Of a stretch of DNA of 64,000 nt, positions 17,201 through 29,515 are shown piece after piece (within the stretch, counting starts at the first letter, position 1; each line of letters opens with the position of its first letter). Under the pieces are notes generated by a model. It worked only from the letters and a program-made list of their open reading frames with translations. It was not told the DNA's origin and searched no databases. The stretch is from Trachythela sp. YZ-2020. Lineage: Eukaryota; Cnidaria; Anthozoa; Malacalcyonacea; Clavulariidae. The stretch lies in the NCBI GenBank assembly GCA_016169945.1, contig JADLSH010000199.1, positions 1,302,001 to 1,366,000 on the forward strand, in the 5' to 3' direction. The translations under genes were made by a program, and so were the position numbers.

Positions 17201-20200
17201 GCTTTCTAAAATTCACCATTGGTTGGTACAATCAATATTAAGAATGTATAAATTTAAGATTTTTAGATGTATTGTAAGGTTCATATTCGTAGCTTCACAG
17301 CTTGCAAGGTTGAAGAAATCGCTATCCATTGCATAGGGCTACTGTATCTGACCTTCGTACAACCACCCCCCAGTAGCCTGTAGTGTTTAAGTACCTTGTA
17401 TACGACCATCAGGATCTATTATTATAGGTTTAAGAAATTCATCTGTTTGACAATCATCACCTTTGTCTTCGTAATGTTTCTTTATTACCTGGATTAAAAA
17501 CACATGACTGAGATTGCTGAAGTGCCTAAGTGCCTTTGGACCAGTAACCTTAATTGACTTGAATATGGCCATGTATAACCCCATTTTTCAGGGTGTTAAC
17601 TGTGTTACAATGAAGCATTATATAGTTTACCCTATCTATTCATACCTCAATAACTGTGTCTGGAGTTGCAACTTCTCCAATCCCTTGCACCATTCCATCA
17701 AACGCAATTTTATTTCTTTCAAATCTCTTGTCTCGATCCATAGCATAATATCGACCCACAACTAAGGCTAGCGAACCGTACTGCAGTTCTTCTATTTTGT
17801 CAAGCACTTGTTGGACATATGTTACTGTGAAAAGAGTAAAATTTTGTTTGGATATTGTAAAGACGAAAAGAGGCATATATAGTGTAACAAAGTTGATCAT
17901 TGTAAGGTAAATGCTCAATGGGTTGTTGGACTTATATTGTTATCAGGGATGGACCTGGCTTTATTTATTTTTATTTTTTTATTTACTTTACAACCATATA
18001 ATACAAAAAAGTTTATACATGCATGGTTGAAGGTGTGGTCAACAGGACATGGGTCCCATATGAAGACCAACCTGACAAAAGTTACAGAACATTACGGAAT
18101 AGACATAAATTAATGACAAGGACAATACACTATCTACATATTAAAGGAAAACTTTAGGAATAACAGCTTAGATTGTAAGAACGGCATTTACAGCAAAAGG
18201 TTTTCCATGTGCGCATTCTGTTTACATCGAAAGTAGAGTCTAATTTAGAAGAATAGTAAGTATGAAGTTGGTGCTTAAAGGAGGAAACAGACGTACTGTT
18301 ACGAATGATAGGAGAGAGATTGTTCCAGAGAAAGACAATTCGATTAAAGAACGAGTTTCTAAAAAGAGAAGTACTGCAATAATTGACTTGAAGCAAATTA
18401 TCCTTGCTTTAACGGGTGCGAGACGAGCGGTGAGAAGAAAAAGTAACAAAAGAGGAGATATCTAAATCGTAGAGGCCTAAATTGTTTGCATTTGAAGAAA
18501 AAGATGAGTCCTTTATTTCTAGCCAGTACGATATAGGGAAGCAGTGAGAAGGCATTAGTCATAGATATTGTGTGTCATCACAAAAGTGTTCTGTGGAAAC
18601 AAGTTTCAAGTTGGTGGTAGCATTTGAGAGAAGTTGCATAGATGATCAAAGAGCTGCAAAACCTTGTTATAGACTATTTGAAGCCCCCAAAATTAACTTA
18701 ATAATAAAACTGGCACCCTGCACCCCCTTCAGACACACTGGTTTCCAACTTTCCATGACAGGTAGCAATCTTTAAAAATATGCTGTACAAAAGTATGACT
18801 AGATATAATTCACTTGCCTCCACTTGTTGGCCGAGTATCTCGACCATCGGCAAAATATTGAACAAATGTTTTCGGAACACCTAACTTCTTTGCACATTCA
18901 AGAAATGAGAACAAATGATCTATATGCGAGTGGACTCCTCCGTCACTAACCTGAAAAGATTAAAGACCACATATATTTTTGTTATCTTCTTCCTGAGAGA
19001 TCAGCAGCACCTAGCATCAGAGGTGCTGCCAGGGGAAGGCGGGAAGCTGATAATGCAATGACCCCCATTTAGGTCTACTACCGTTTTTTCGGAAAACAGA
19101 AGATTGAGTTTCGAAATTTTCTGTATAGTTCCCTAGAAAATGTTGAATTTCAGAAGACCCAGAACACATTTCCGGCGATTCCTGCATGGAATTTTCCGAA
19201 AAATGTATCTCAAAAGGTAAGGGTAAAATGCTGAAATTTAAATTTTTTTGAAGATAATGACGTTAGTTTTGTAAAGATAGTCACGGACAGCCGATTGAGT
19301 TTCAAAACTCAATTGAAGATTGAGTATTTTTGCCATATACCAGAGTAGAAAAGTGCTTGAAAATATCCCTGAATGTATGTGTAAATGCACTTAATAGTTT
19401 TCAAGGTGCAAAGAGTCCAAGATGCAGTTTAGCTTCATTTCCTCACAATGCAGCATGCAATGCAACCATGCCTCAGCAATGTAGGCAAAGTCTTCAAACG
19501 AGGCTGAATGAGGTTGGTCTCAGACATACTGATATACATATAGTCATACTGGATGGCTCTTACTAAATATTGGTTACTTACAAGTCCTAGAAAGTGCAGT
19601 CGTCCATTTCCATTCTTTGCCTTATTACATGCTGCAATCAGGTTTTTGTTCTGTATAAGTGTCTTCTCTTGCACTGCTTTATTGATTCGTATAATGTCCT
19701 ATTTCAGAAGATGACAGAAACATTATTGAAAAGAACCAGACAATTATGTAGAACAAAAGATGTTGAAGAACATCAAGGGAGGGTCAGTTCATTGTGCAAA
19801 TGTTTTAGTTCACATGAGATGCTCTAGGCAGTGCAGATTTTGAAGAGAGGGGATTCTTAGGAAAGGTAAATTTTTCAGATAATACAAATTATTCAGGGGG
19901 GAGAGCAAAAAAATATTTAAGAAAAGATTATATTTTCCATGTGGTGCAGATTTTCTAGGGGGCAGGAGGCAGGGCATGTGAATTTATTGTGAAGGTATTT
20001 TTATTAGATGGTCAAGTTTTACATCTCTAGGGTATGCAAATTCTCAAGGAATTGGGGTCATATTTTATAGTTAGACAAGCAAGTAGTGCAAAGATTCACA
20101 AAGATATCAATAACAAATGTGCTCAAATCAGTAGCTACATTTATTTTGCAAAATAGTTATATTTGGTAGTGTATGCAATCAATGCCTATATTACTCCATG

Positions 20201-21697
20201 CCTGATAAATGACTCGACCAGCACCAATATTGAGATGACCAACTTCACTATTTCCCATTAGACCATCTGGAAGTCCAACCGCCAATCCAGATGCATCAAG
20301 TGTAAGGTATTGGTCGGCATTCTTTGAGAATGCATCCATAACTGGTGTGTTAGCATGATGTATTGCATTCCCTACAAATATATTTACATGTCTAATTCAA
20401 GCTGTGTATTTTACAAAGATAGTCTACCCTCTCTAATGATAAAGTATTGAATGTGTGGTTGCAGTATAGGTAACGATGAAAGCAGAGGTGGGAAAAGCAT
20501 CGGATCCTGGGAACCTAGTTCCCAGAAATATTTTTGGATCTGAACTTTTGCAGATCTTTATAAAGTTAATAATTAACTGATGAGTAATAACAAAAATAGA
20601 GTATGCTCTAGTCTAGACTAGTAATGCATTTTGTATTCACTATATCAAATTGAACAACACTGAATATCAAGAAACAATACTCCAATTAGTTCAATGTCAA
20701 AATCAAGCAATGATCATTGAACCTCATTAATTATTAAGTCTGAAACCCAGGTTCCCAGAAAGAAAAAACTTTTCCCACCTCTGGATGAAAGATGCGGGTT
20801 TGTATGATCAAACTACCTGAAAAATATAACACAAGAACTTTGACATTTCCAGACGAAGGGTCTTCGCTCTAAACGTTGAAGTTCTTATCACATTTTTCAG
20901 GTAGTTTAATGCAGAAACCCAGAAGCATAACCTCTCTAATATTGACACTGAAAGGACATAGCAAAGTGTTCATACGTACATTATATGGGGTGTCCATTTT
21001 CTATATGAGAATTATGTCTGGACATTGAAAACTGTGTGTATATGAGAGCTGTCCATATTATAGAGGTGTCTGTATTATGGAGATATCTGTACTATGGAGG
21101 TGTCCGTATTACGGAGGTGTTCGTATTTTGGTAAAGTTCAACTATATAAATATGTTTGGTGTGTGTGATGTAGGAAATTGGAAATTATTTTAGTCTGTTA
21201 AATAATTACATGTACTATAATTAGGTACCTATTGCTACTGAAACTCAGCCTGGCTAAAAACTCTGCATATGAAGCTGTGCATGCCAAAATGCATGCAATC
21301 ATCACCCACCCTTTGGCCTGTGGTCTACTGGGCTTAGACTTTATAATTATAAAATCACTACAATGGACAATTGCAAATTAGTTTAACTCAATAGAATCAC
21401 TCTTTCAGAGTAAACTATGAATTCCAGTTGCATGAATTTTACACAACCAAACAGTAAATGTCAAAATTACATAACATGCATAATATTATAATTTCTATTA
21501 TAGGGGAAGCGATGTTCTTGACAGTTGACCTTCTAACAAATGTTGACAGCTAGCATTGATTTTATGTACTATATACAAGCAAAATATGCTAAAGAATTTG
21601 AGAAAATTGCTTATGACTGTACTGTACCTTCTGTATTCTCGCTTATGCCCCATCCATCAATAACGATAAGACAAGTTTTCTTCTTTGCAGCAGCCAT
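14207..21697 (-). CDS. Cofactor-independent phosphoglycerate mutase (iPGM)
   Basis: Twelve exons keep phase: 21628-21697, 20202-20371, 19582-19698, 18818-18950, 17646-17824, 17395-17488, 16961-17070, 16718-16844, 15720-15868, 15408-15525, 14452-14586 and 14207-14355. Together they encode 516 residues, the usual iPGM length. It interconverts 3- and 2-phosphoglycerate in glycolysis through a phosphoserine and two metal ions. Visible marks are VIDGWG at the N-terminus (metal-binding Asp), [14 protein letters not shown] with the nucleophilic serine, [53 protein letters not shown] and the metal site TADHGNAE. It is unrelated to the 2,3-BPG-dependent enzyme of vertebrates. Two introns appear to use GC donors. 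The introns carry a LINE fragment and several inverted-repeat elements. Confidence 0.96.
14700..16010. repeat. Three related copies of an interspersed repeat
   Basis: Segments at about 14708-14810, 14830-14960 and 15885-16005 share the order AACTxACTTTATTTATACT ... AACTGTTCTC ... GGTCCAGT. They lie in the 3' introns of the iPGM gene. They look like diverged copies of one non-coding family; no ends were defined. Confidence 0.55.
15051..15323. mobile_element. TIR element with TGTTGGGCGTGGAACTTT ends
   Basis: The left end TGTTGGGCGTGGAACTTT and right end AAAGTTCCACGCCCAACA are perfect 18-bp inverted repeats enclosing about 240 bp, including an A-rich run. It lies in the iPGM intron between the exons at 15408 and 14452. 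No obvious target duplication. Confidence 0.7.
17143..17365. mobile_element. MITE with GTTGTACGAAGGTCGGATA ends
   Basis: The left end GTTGTACGAAGGTCGGATA and right end TATCTGACCTTCGTACAAC are about 19-bp inverted repeats with one mismatch, around 180 bp of non-coding DNA in an iPGM intron. The same terminal sequence occurs at 36009-36248 in a POLN intron, so this is a repeated family. Confidence 0.7.
17960..18560 (-). pseudogene. Non-LTR retrotransposon fragment (C-terminal part of reverse transcriptase ORF)
   Basis: On the minus strand a translated stretch carries the pattern [15 protein letters not shown], followed by SSFKHQLH and a C-terminal cysteine-bearing tail. This is typical of the region just after the reverse-transcriptase domain of LINE ORF2 proteins. 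The upstream part continues in a shifted frame, and the N-terminal and catalytic parts are absent. It is a dead, 5'-truncated copy inside an iPGM intron, in the same orientation as the host gene. Confidence 0.75.
20483..20783. mobile_element. hAT-type MITE with 8-bp target duplication
   Basis: The termini CAGAGGTGGGAAAAG and CTTTTCCCACCTCTG are perfect 15-bp inverted repeats around 301 bp. The flanking 8-mers GATGAAAG (20475-20482 and 20784-20791) are identical. An 8-bp duplication plus CAG-starting termini is the signature of hAT transposons. It is non-autonomous, with no coding capacity, and sits in iPGM intron 1. A half-like relative (GGGGTGGAAAAAG, then GGTCCCAGAAA) occurs near 16383-16450. 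Confidence 0.85.
20806..20909. mobile_element. Short foldback element with GATCAAACTACCTGAAAA arm
   Basis: Arm GATCAAACTACCTGAAAA is paired with TTTTTCAGGTAGTTTAAT at the other end. The same arm occurs at 60913-60978. The interior contains a small GACGAAGGGTCTTCG palindrome. Confidence 0.55.
21048..21130. repeat. Short tandem repeat, about 18-bp unit
   Basis: About four diverged units of the form GTCCGTATTATGGAGGT in iPGM intron 1. Confidence 0.65.
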
Positions 21698-22029
21698 CTT
21701 GAACTGTAAGTAAAAGTTATCCCCCCCTTATTTGCGGTTTTTGCAATAAAATTCGTAGATTTTCTATTTTGGGTTTAATATTTGTCTGTTATCCTGAATA
21801 ACAGGTTATCCTTGGAAAGACCAGAGTTAGGGAAACTGTTGAACAAAAGTAAAACATTGTTATGCCAAAAATATATGAGTATATGACTTATAAAATGTTC
21901 AGACATCAACTACCAAGTTCATTTTACGGGGGGAGTTTTTGGTATATCCTTTGGTGAAGATATTGTGGAACAATTATTAAATTGAGATTTAAAATCATTG
22001 ACAAAATTGAAAATATTATTTATATGATC

Positions 22030-22400
22030 ACACACGGCTAGGCAGGACGGGATGCTTCCATCTTGTCTAGCCAGGAAACTCAACTGGGCAGGCACGTTTA
22101 TATGGACAATATACGCTGCCAGGTTAAACCAGTATAGCACTTGACATCATACTTTTTGCAGGAAAGGGATAATACACATGATCAGAATTCAGAAGGTATG
22201 CTCATCCCACTGGCTCATCCTGGGCAAATTTCTCATCCCAGCCAGGCAAGATCATGGCAACACGTCCCAGCCAGGTGAGATCCTGGTATCCCACCCAGGT
22301 GGGATAGTCGCAGGATCATATAATCACTCAATAGAGTTTATGTTACAATTGGGATCCATTGGTGGGATCTCGGCAAACGTCCCATCCCAAGCAGCCAGGA
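22030..22400. repeat. Degenerate CCCAGCCAGG repeat cluster
   Basis: Words such as CATCCCAGCCAGG, CCCACCCAGGTGGGAT and TCTAGCCAGGAAACT recur in both orientations over about 370 bases between the iPGM start and the second H3 promoter. Local palindromes result. No coding sequence; the nature of the repeat is unknown. Confidence 0.45.
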
Positions 22401-22602
22401 GCACAGATTAAAATCTCATCTGTTATTTTTAAAATTATCTCACAAGCTGCAAAACCATTTTCAGGAAAATAAATTTTCCATGAAAAACAGTGAAAAAATC
22501 TACATTTTAAATAGAAATTCTGCTTTAATAGAACTCAAAACTATAATAAATTTAGCTTCTAGAGCTTGAAAAGCTTGCAGGATCAAGATTTTTCATTTTA
22601 CA

Positions 22603-22720
22603 CCAATCAGAAGTCTTATTTTACTGACCAATGATGTTGCTTTATTTTAGACCAATCAGAACTGAATTTCTTTGTTAAAAATGAACCAATCAGGGTTTGT
22701 TTGGATTTTGCTATAAAAGC
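22603..22720 (+). promoter_or_regulatory. H3 (second copy) promoter: four CCAAT boxes and TATA box
   Basis: CCAAT boxes lie at 22603, 22628, 22652 and 22686 (spacing 25, 24 and 34), and CTATAAAAG at 22711-22719. The last CCAAT is about 118 bp from the ATG. Order and spacing match the first H3 copy. Confidence 0.85.
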
Positions 22721-22737
22721 TCGCGCGCAAAATTTGA

Positions 22738-23214
<477 letters not shown>

Positions 23215-23244
23215 ATCCAGTCCTATAAAGACAACAAAAAACCC

Positions 23245-23260
23245 GGCTCTTTTAAGAGCC
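23245..23260 (+). terminator. Histone H3 (second copy) 3' stem-loop
   Basis: GGCTCTTTTAAGAGCC then ACCAAA, 30 bases after the stop, with a TAAAAGAA downstream element. Confidence 0.95.
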
Positions 23261-23786
23261 ACCAAATGTAATAAAAGAATGGACAAATTCGGTAGCTAAA
23301 CATTTCCTACTTAACAAGACTCCCGCCATATTTTTCAAAATGGCGCTAAAGGTCTCCAGTTGTGTTTAGTTGATATTCTACACATATTTACATCCCAAAA
23401 TAGTACTGTTCTTTTTCACTTGGAAACCAGTACTCTGTCATTGATTTTCAGTCACCACCCTGTATATTTACATATGTATTAATTTTCATTCAAATGGTTG
23501 AAGTATTTTATAGGTAGATATATTTTATATAAGTTAAGAAAGGCCACATTTAGTATTTGAGAAAAGATTGCCTAAAAATCCTTATTAAACAGTGGTACTA
23601 TACCACCAGGTTGCAACATGACCTGTTACTCCAATTCTTAACTATATAACACCCTTGTCAAGGCTCCGGACCACTTCTGAGATGCCCTTTGCATTATTAT
23701 GATTAGTTCTATTTACTATTAAAATACAGAGTTAAGAAAATTCATATTATTGAAGGCTATAATGAACATGAAGTTTATATTAAAAA
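23261..23786. other. Intergenic, H3 3' side to sideroflexin 3' end
   Basis: Convergent gene ends; nothing else recognised. Confidence 0.5.
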
Positions 23787-25900
23787 CTAGAGTCCTTTAT
23801 TGAAATAGACATAGTCATAAACTTGGTCTTTCCTCTTCAATTCTTCTTGTAACTCTGGTTCAAGATGATGGAATGCTAATGAACTGAAAAGAAAAATTAT
23901 GTTTAAAGCTAGGATTGTATGAGTCCTACATGTAATGGACTGAATGAAAAATGACATCAAATAAGACAGAAAAGAAAGTAGTTTCAACTTACAATCTTTG
24001 TGGGAAAATTGCACAGCACATAGGTGTAGCAAACACAAGGCTATTAAAATTACAAAAATAAAATAACCATGTATCACCATAACTGTAAAGTCCATTTCCA
24101 GTTATACAATATGAATTTAAACTTACCAACAGCCAACCAAAAATACTTGAATAGGAGAAGCAGTCCAAGGTAATCTCTAAGAATATAGTAAAATGTTGGG
24201 GAATGTTAACAGTGTAACTTACGACATCAGTGGTCGAACATGTGCATAATCACATTTATTGTCAATTACTTACTGTCATAAACCGAGTAGCATCTAAACG
24301 ATTCATTATGAAAGGAGGGATTACTGCAAAGGAAAAGACATCAAGACATGTAAAAAGGAACAAAGGGAAGATAATATTATAGGCTGATAAATAATGTTCA
24401 ATCACATACCCATTCCAGGTGTCGTCATTATAACTCTTGATAAAACCACACTGGGAACAGCTATTTTTGCAGCATACTAAGCAAATGATGCAGAAAAGGT
24501 TAAGTGAAATTTAACACTATAGTACAATACTGGTCAAATATATACAGAAAACAGTTCCTGTCTCATAAGTTCTTGGCTTTTACATCATGCATGTTTTTAG
24601 TTTCTTATAATCACCTTAGAAATTCCAAGTTTATTTCCTTCTTTATCATACACTGGAATTCCATTTTTAAGCTCTCTGCACAAAATATTGACAAAAATAG
24701 AAAATATTGGTATATGACATTATGCAATCAGGAAAAACTAGTGGAACATTACCTTTGCCTCATCAAAGGAATATTAACACAATTTGCTGAAGCAACTGCA
24801 ACAAATGGAACAAATCTACCAACCAATGGTGGAGCTCTCTGAAACACAAACAATGCACTATAGGTCAGACTATAGCTTAGACTTGCTCCAAGCTAGTCTC
24901 TATTTCTCCGAGTTTTTCTCGCTCTACTATGTGTACACTATAGCAGAGTGACGCCAAACCCAGAGAAATTTAGAGGATATCTAGCACTGGTCCACTGCTC
25001 CTGAATGTAGGGAATTCAAACCACATGCTTGCACTATTAAAATATAATATCTAGATACATAAATATTATATACTTTTGCTAATGAATTGAGTCCGACAGC
25101 CACAACGACAGCACCGGATGTTGCAACCACATAGGCTTGTACGAGTTGCCTAGTGAAATAAATGTTATCTTAGTATGATAAGATCAACTTCGTAGCATGG
25201 CTGTGAATATGAATGTCATTTCTCAGGCAGATTGTACCTTCAAACTTACGCATTAGTAATATGACTATCACCACTTCTATTTGTATAATTCACAATAGCA
25301 TTAAAAGACTGGTTAATCCACTGCCAAAACAGCACTTGAGGAACAGTCCTAAAGAATCAAAATACATTTCTTCATAAACATTCTACGTCTTACCAAGAAG
25401 AAGAAGATGTCTCCTTCAAAGTCTCAATTTTTATCAATCTTACTTGTAAAAAGTCATCATACAACCAACTATGGTCATGTTGCATGGCACCTGAGCTGAC
25501 ATTCGGCCAACAATAAACATTTTCTCCCCTGTCTCAGGATGAAATGCGGACTCATAAATTTTCTTTGCATGCCAGATGTCTTCATCTGTAGTTCCAGGTG
25601 GTTCATGCTTTTCCCTAAACATCAACCAATGATCAAAGGCTTGAGAAAGGATCAAATATATCTCCCAGGTTTGGGAAAGTGGATATTTACATTGACTGAT
25701 GCAGTCTTTACTTTATATACTAATTACCTGTAGTCCTGCAAGAGGGTTTTACAGCGATCCAACTCAGCTTCAGAATGAAGGAGATTTCTTGGGTCAGTTA
25801 CAGTAAAGAAATGTTTAGCTCTGCCCCAAAATGTGCTTTGATCAAATCTCGGATGATCGAGATCAATTCTCCCATCTTGAAGTCGAACTGCTTCTGCCAT
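23787..25900 (-). CDS. Sideroflexin (SFXN1/3-like mitochondrial serine carrier)
   Basis: Eleven exons in phase: 25728-25900, 25444-25614, 25250-25348, 25074-25149, 24753-24838, 24615-24675, 24410-24476, 24274-24323, 24127-24176, 23993-24040 and 23787-23883. They give 325 residues (human SFXN1 322). Sideroflexins are multi-pass inner mitochondrial membrane proteins; SFXN1 and SFXN3 import serine for one-carbon metabolism. Marks are [63 protein letters not shown] then PPFIMN, and the invariant C-terminal VYFNKGL. The MSAQVP and MMTFYK wording is closer to SFXN1/3 than to SFXN2, 4 or 5, from memory of the families. A possible 5'UTR exon with a GTAAGTAT donor lies near 26700 but is not proven. 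Confidence 0.95.
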
Positions 25901-27299
25901 TTATACTGACAGAATTTTGCAAAATTCTATAGCAACACTAAAATTTTATAGAAAAAATTCTATAAGCATATATACTTATTTTAATAAAAGTGGCTATTGT
26001 TTTGCTTGGCATATGCAATAACTTTAAATTGACAGTTAGTAGGTTATTTTTTCACTTTCAGTTTTACTAAAAATCTGTAGGTAGTCAAGAAAATACCAGT
26101 GGCTCAGGTAGCAATCAGACCCACCAACCTATTCCCTGGCTCTTCACTGCTCCCCCCCCTCACCTCATTGCTGGGAGGATGGAACAGAAATTTAGATAGT
26201 GAAAGTATGAACAAATCACATAATTATGAACACTAGCTGATTTTCATTTTATGTATATTTTTCAGTGCATTTTATGTGAAGATTTCCCCACCCCTCATGT
26301 TTTCTGCTCCTCCATCACAGATGTAAAATAGTTTGTTCCTTTAATTCGCTTAATTGGCTACCATTGCCTAATTAGAACTAACTCAATAAATATACACTTG
26401 CAACCAGCTTGCAACATTATTAAATACGTGTACATTTTATACTTGTAAAATTTATAGCAGGATAATCGATCGACAACAATTTACTCTCCTGTCAGAGAGT
26501 TTAATTATTGCATCAAGGTAAACTGAAAAATATTTAAAAAAACATATATGTTGTTCATTTGTACACGTAGCGCTTCTGTATCATGTAGGTTCGATCATTT
26601 GTTTACAATTTTATAAATTAAGTCTGTGATTCTATTTAAACATAAATGTTTCACACTATAGTAAATCTTCAAGAAATTTATAATCAATATACTTACCCTA
26701 ACTATATTTATATCAGCCAAGTAGAGAGAAACAGCCTTTGATATATTAAAAATCAAAATAACAGTATTGATTTGTTTTGATGATCAACAAGCGGGAGATT
26801 GATGCCACGAGTACAATCTTACACGAAGTTCTAACGAATTTGTAACAAAATTCCGCTGTTCAGCCGGTTGCGCCTCATTAATATTCCATTCCGCCTTCCA
26901 CACACCCCATGCCACACCCCCACCGTTGCAATTATCAACAGCCACAAGCGTAGAAGCCCTGGGTACGAGGTTGTTTTGATATTCTAAATTTCGCCTTTTT
27001 GGGATACCTCCGCATGCTTTAACTATGAACTTATATATTTGTCATGGAATTCACTTGCAAGAAATAAACCGTTAGGCTTCATTTTTTTTCTTTGCGCGCA
27101 AATACGCAATATATGAAAAACAGTTTACTGAAAACCGACGTCTCAGTACCTCCCCCCGGGTCACTCTAACTACGTGAAAATGCGTAGGAACAAATAGTGC
27201 TATGGTATTCACTATAACAACTTCGTCGTGTCGCAAAAACACGTCGTCAATATATTTGATTTTCCTGATCTAAAGCGTCTTTGTTTCACAAGTAATTGT
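25901..27299. other. Upstream of sideroflexin, gene-free
   Basis: AT-rich. On the minus strand a TATAAATA-like word and a good donor (GGGTAAGTAT) near 26699-26720 could mark a 5'UTR exon of sideroflexin. No coding exon recognised. Confidence 0.4.
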
Positions 27300-27785
27300 C
27301 AGACCTGCCAACTCTCACGGTTTGAGCGTGAGACTCACGGTATGAGGTAACTTCTCACGGTCACCCGGTAGGACTGCCATTTCTCACGGTAAACGAATTT
27401 TTTTAGAAATACTAATACAATAAGAACATTAATGAAAAATAAAAACATCAACAGTTAATCAAAGACAAAGTATATTTTCGCAATTTCGATATAGTAGTCA
27501 GCGGTGAGTTGGAAAGTAGTAATGTCAAAATCAAAATGGCGCAATGGATGGCGATGCAAATAATGTACGCGGAAAGAAGCATTTTTGCCTTATTTACTTG
27601 AGCTAAAGTATTTTGTCCATATAAAGGTGTATAGATTACTGTTAACTACATTAAAAGTTGTCATTTTCAGCAATAATTTTAGAAAAGCATCGATGCAGTA
27701 ATTTCCAGGTTTGGCTGTCAATCTCCAGGTTTTTTAGTCGTTTTAAAATCTCCAGGTTTAGCATTTGGTAAAGTTGGCAGGTCTG
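27300..27785. mobile_element. TIR element with CAGACCTGCCAACT ends
   Basis: The left end CAGACCTGCCAACT and right end AGTTGGCAGGTCTG are perfect 14-bp inverted repeats around about 486 bp. Subterminal repeats recur: CTCACGGT on the left and CTCCAGGTTT on the right. There is no ORF of note, so it is non-autonomous. A target duplication is not clear. Confidence 0.7.
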
Positions 27786-28061
27786 ATTACTGTAACAAAG
27801 AACACATTTACGAGATCGTTAACATATTTAATTTACAGACAAGCGCACTTATTTCCGTAGCGTAGCTCTCGATCAGTTGAGATTGTAATTTACACATGTT
27901 ATTCACAAAAACCTTATTCAAGAATCGCGAAAACAAAACTTCATAGTTCATACTCTATGCAGTGCTTCCACTTTCCAAAATGCATATTTCCTTTTTTGTC
28001 CTAAATTTGATCGAAATTTCCTTCAAAAAGTATTGAAATTTCCTTCAAAAAGTTTGGGATT

Positions 28062-28407
28062 ATAAAGACACCATTGTGCGATGCATCGGACAAATTAACA
28101 TACCATAACTTACAGTGATTGTAGTGTGGTTGTCATGTGCGGTTGTGCGATGCATCGCACAAATTAACATACCATGATTTACAGTGATTGTAGTGTGGTT
28201 GTCATGTGCGGTTGTGCGATGCATCGCACAAATTAACATACCATGACTTACAGTGATTGTAGTGTGGTTGTCATGTGCGGTTGTGCGATGCATCGCACAA
28301 ATTAACATACCATAACTTACAGTGATTGTAGTGTGGTTGTCATGTGTGGTTGTGCGATGCATCGCACAAATTAGCATACCATGACTTACAGTGATGGTAG
28401 TGTTTTT
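28062..28407. repeat. 69-bp tandem array, five units
   Basis: The unit begins at TGCGATGCATCG words positioned at 28078, 28147, 28216, 28285 and 28354, exactly 69 bp apart. Units are nearly identical. The three inner unit boundaries hold the perfect 18-bp palindrome TGTGCGATGCATCGCACA. Because 69 is divisible by 3, a minus-strand ORF of repeated 23-residue blocks runs through it; nothing suggests that it is translated. Confidence 0.9.
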
Positions 28408-29032
28408 ATAATCCATAGTGAAATTAAATTGAATATTTCTCAAAATAGAACAAAATAGTCTATTGTGAGCAAAATATTCACCTGGGTGTTCAACTTTATA
28501 ACTCTAACAGTCTAATACCCAGGTCAGTCTAATGTTTGTAAAGAGCATTTGATTTGACAGGTATTAATAATCTGGTCAGCCAATCATGTTCGACTAGCCT
28601 CACGTTGATTGGATGAGCGAATTGAAACCACAAACATTGAAGTTTCACGGGAGAATAAACATGTTTTTTTATCAATCTCGTTACGAGATTGTGTTTTTAT
28701 CTGTAGCTGTTCGTCCTTAGTTCTAACAGGGCGCCTGGTTCTAACGACGGTACATTTGCGCATTTGATCATATACTATATATAGCATGTTAATTTGCGCA
28801 ATATAAATATTATTACACACTCTGGTACCACACGATGACACGAGCAGTGGACACGACTTCGTTCAACTGAGCCCGCTAAGTACTAATCTAAAAATCCGCG
28901 GCTTCAACGTACAAAATACTTCATGTAGCATTCTAACAAGTTAAGTGACTTAACTGTGCACGTGTGATCGTCACAGCGTGCGTGAGAAAAAAGATAATTC
29001 CGATATAATGGAACAGATTGCGTGACCAAAAC

Positions 29033-29121
29033 TAAAAAAATTCTGTAATGCCAAAAAAATGTTATCGAAGAAAACGACATTTTTGCATTTTTCAAAAAAA
29101 TGGCATTACAGAATTTTTTTA
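29033..29121. mobile_element. Short hairpin element
   Basis: AAAAATTCTGTAATGCCA is followed about 50 bases later by its complement TGGCATTACAGAATTTTT, making a long snap-back. It is probably a small MITE. Confidence 0.6.
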
Positions 29122-29515
29122 TATTTTGCTTATTGTTAGTCTGTCTTGCAAGTAAAATAATGCACGAAAAAAAATTGGGGGTCACCGTGCTTCTTTTCCA
29201 ACTACACGAGACGATAGGCTATTTTAGAGTGAATTTCGTACGCGTATGTTGCCATAGCAACGAACTATGCGTTACTAAAATTTGAAAGTAGAAACATCAA
29301 AATATGTGAAAACCCTGATACCTGATGAATAAAACGTAAAAATACGGAGTTTAATCATTTCAAAGTGTTGAACACCTGAATTTTTAAAAACTGTATCGCG
29401 CACCTTAAATTTCGATTAATTGCTCATCAGTTAAGTAACGAAATGATATTCAAATTTATTTCCAGCTGAAGATTAACCTTCTGCTTGTCCTTGATAAAAA
29501 ACAACCCTCCTGTCA

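Noticed and set aside
28060..28443. 127-residue repetitive protein, or a CRISPR-like array
   Set aside because: The 69-bp period is a multiple of 3, which keeps any frame open. Units are contiguous without unique spacers and the DNA is eukaryotic.
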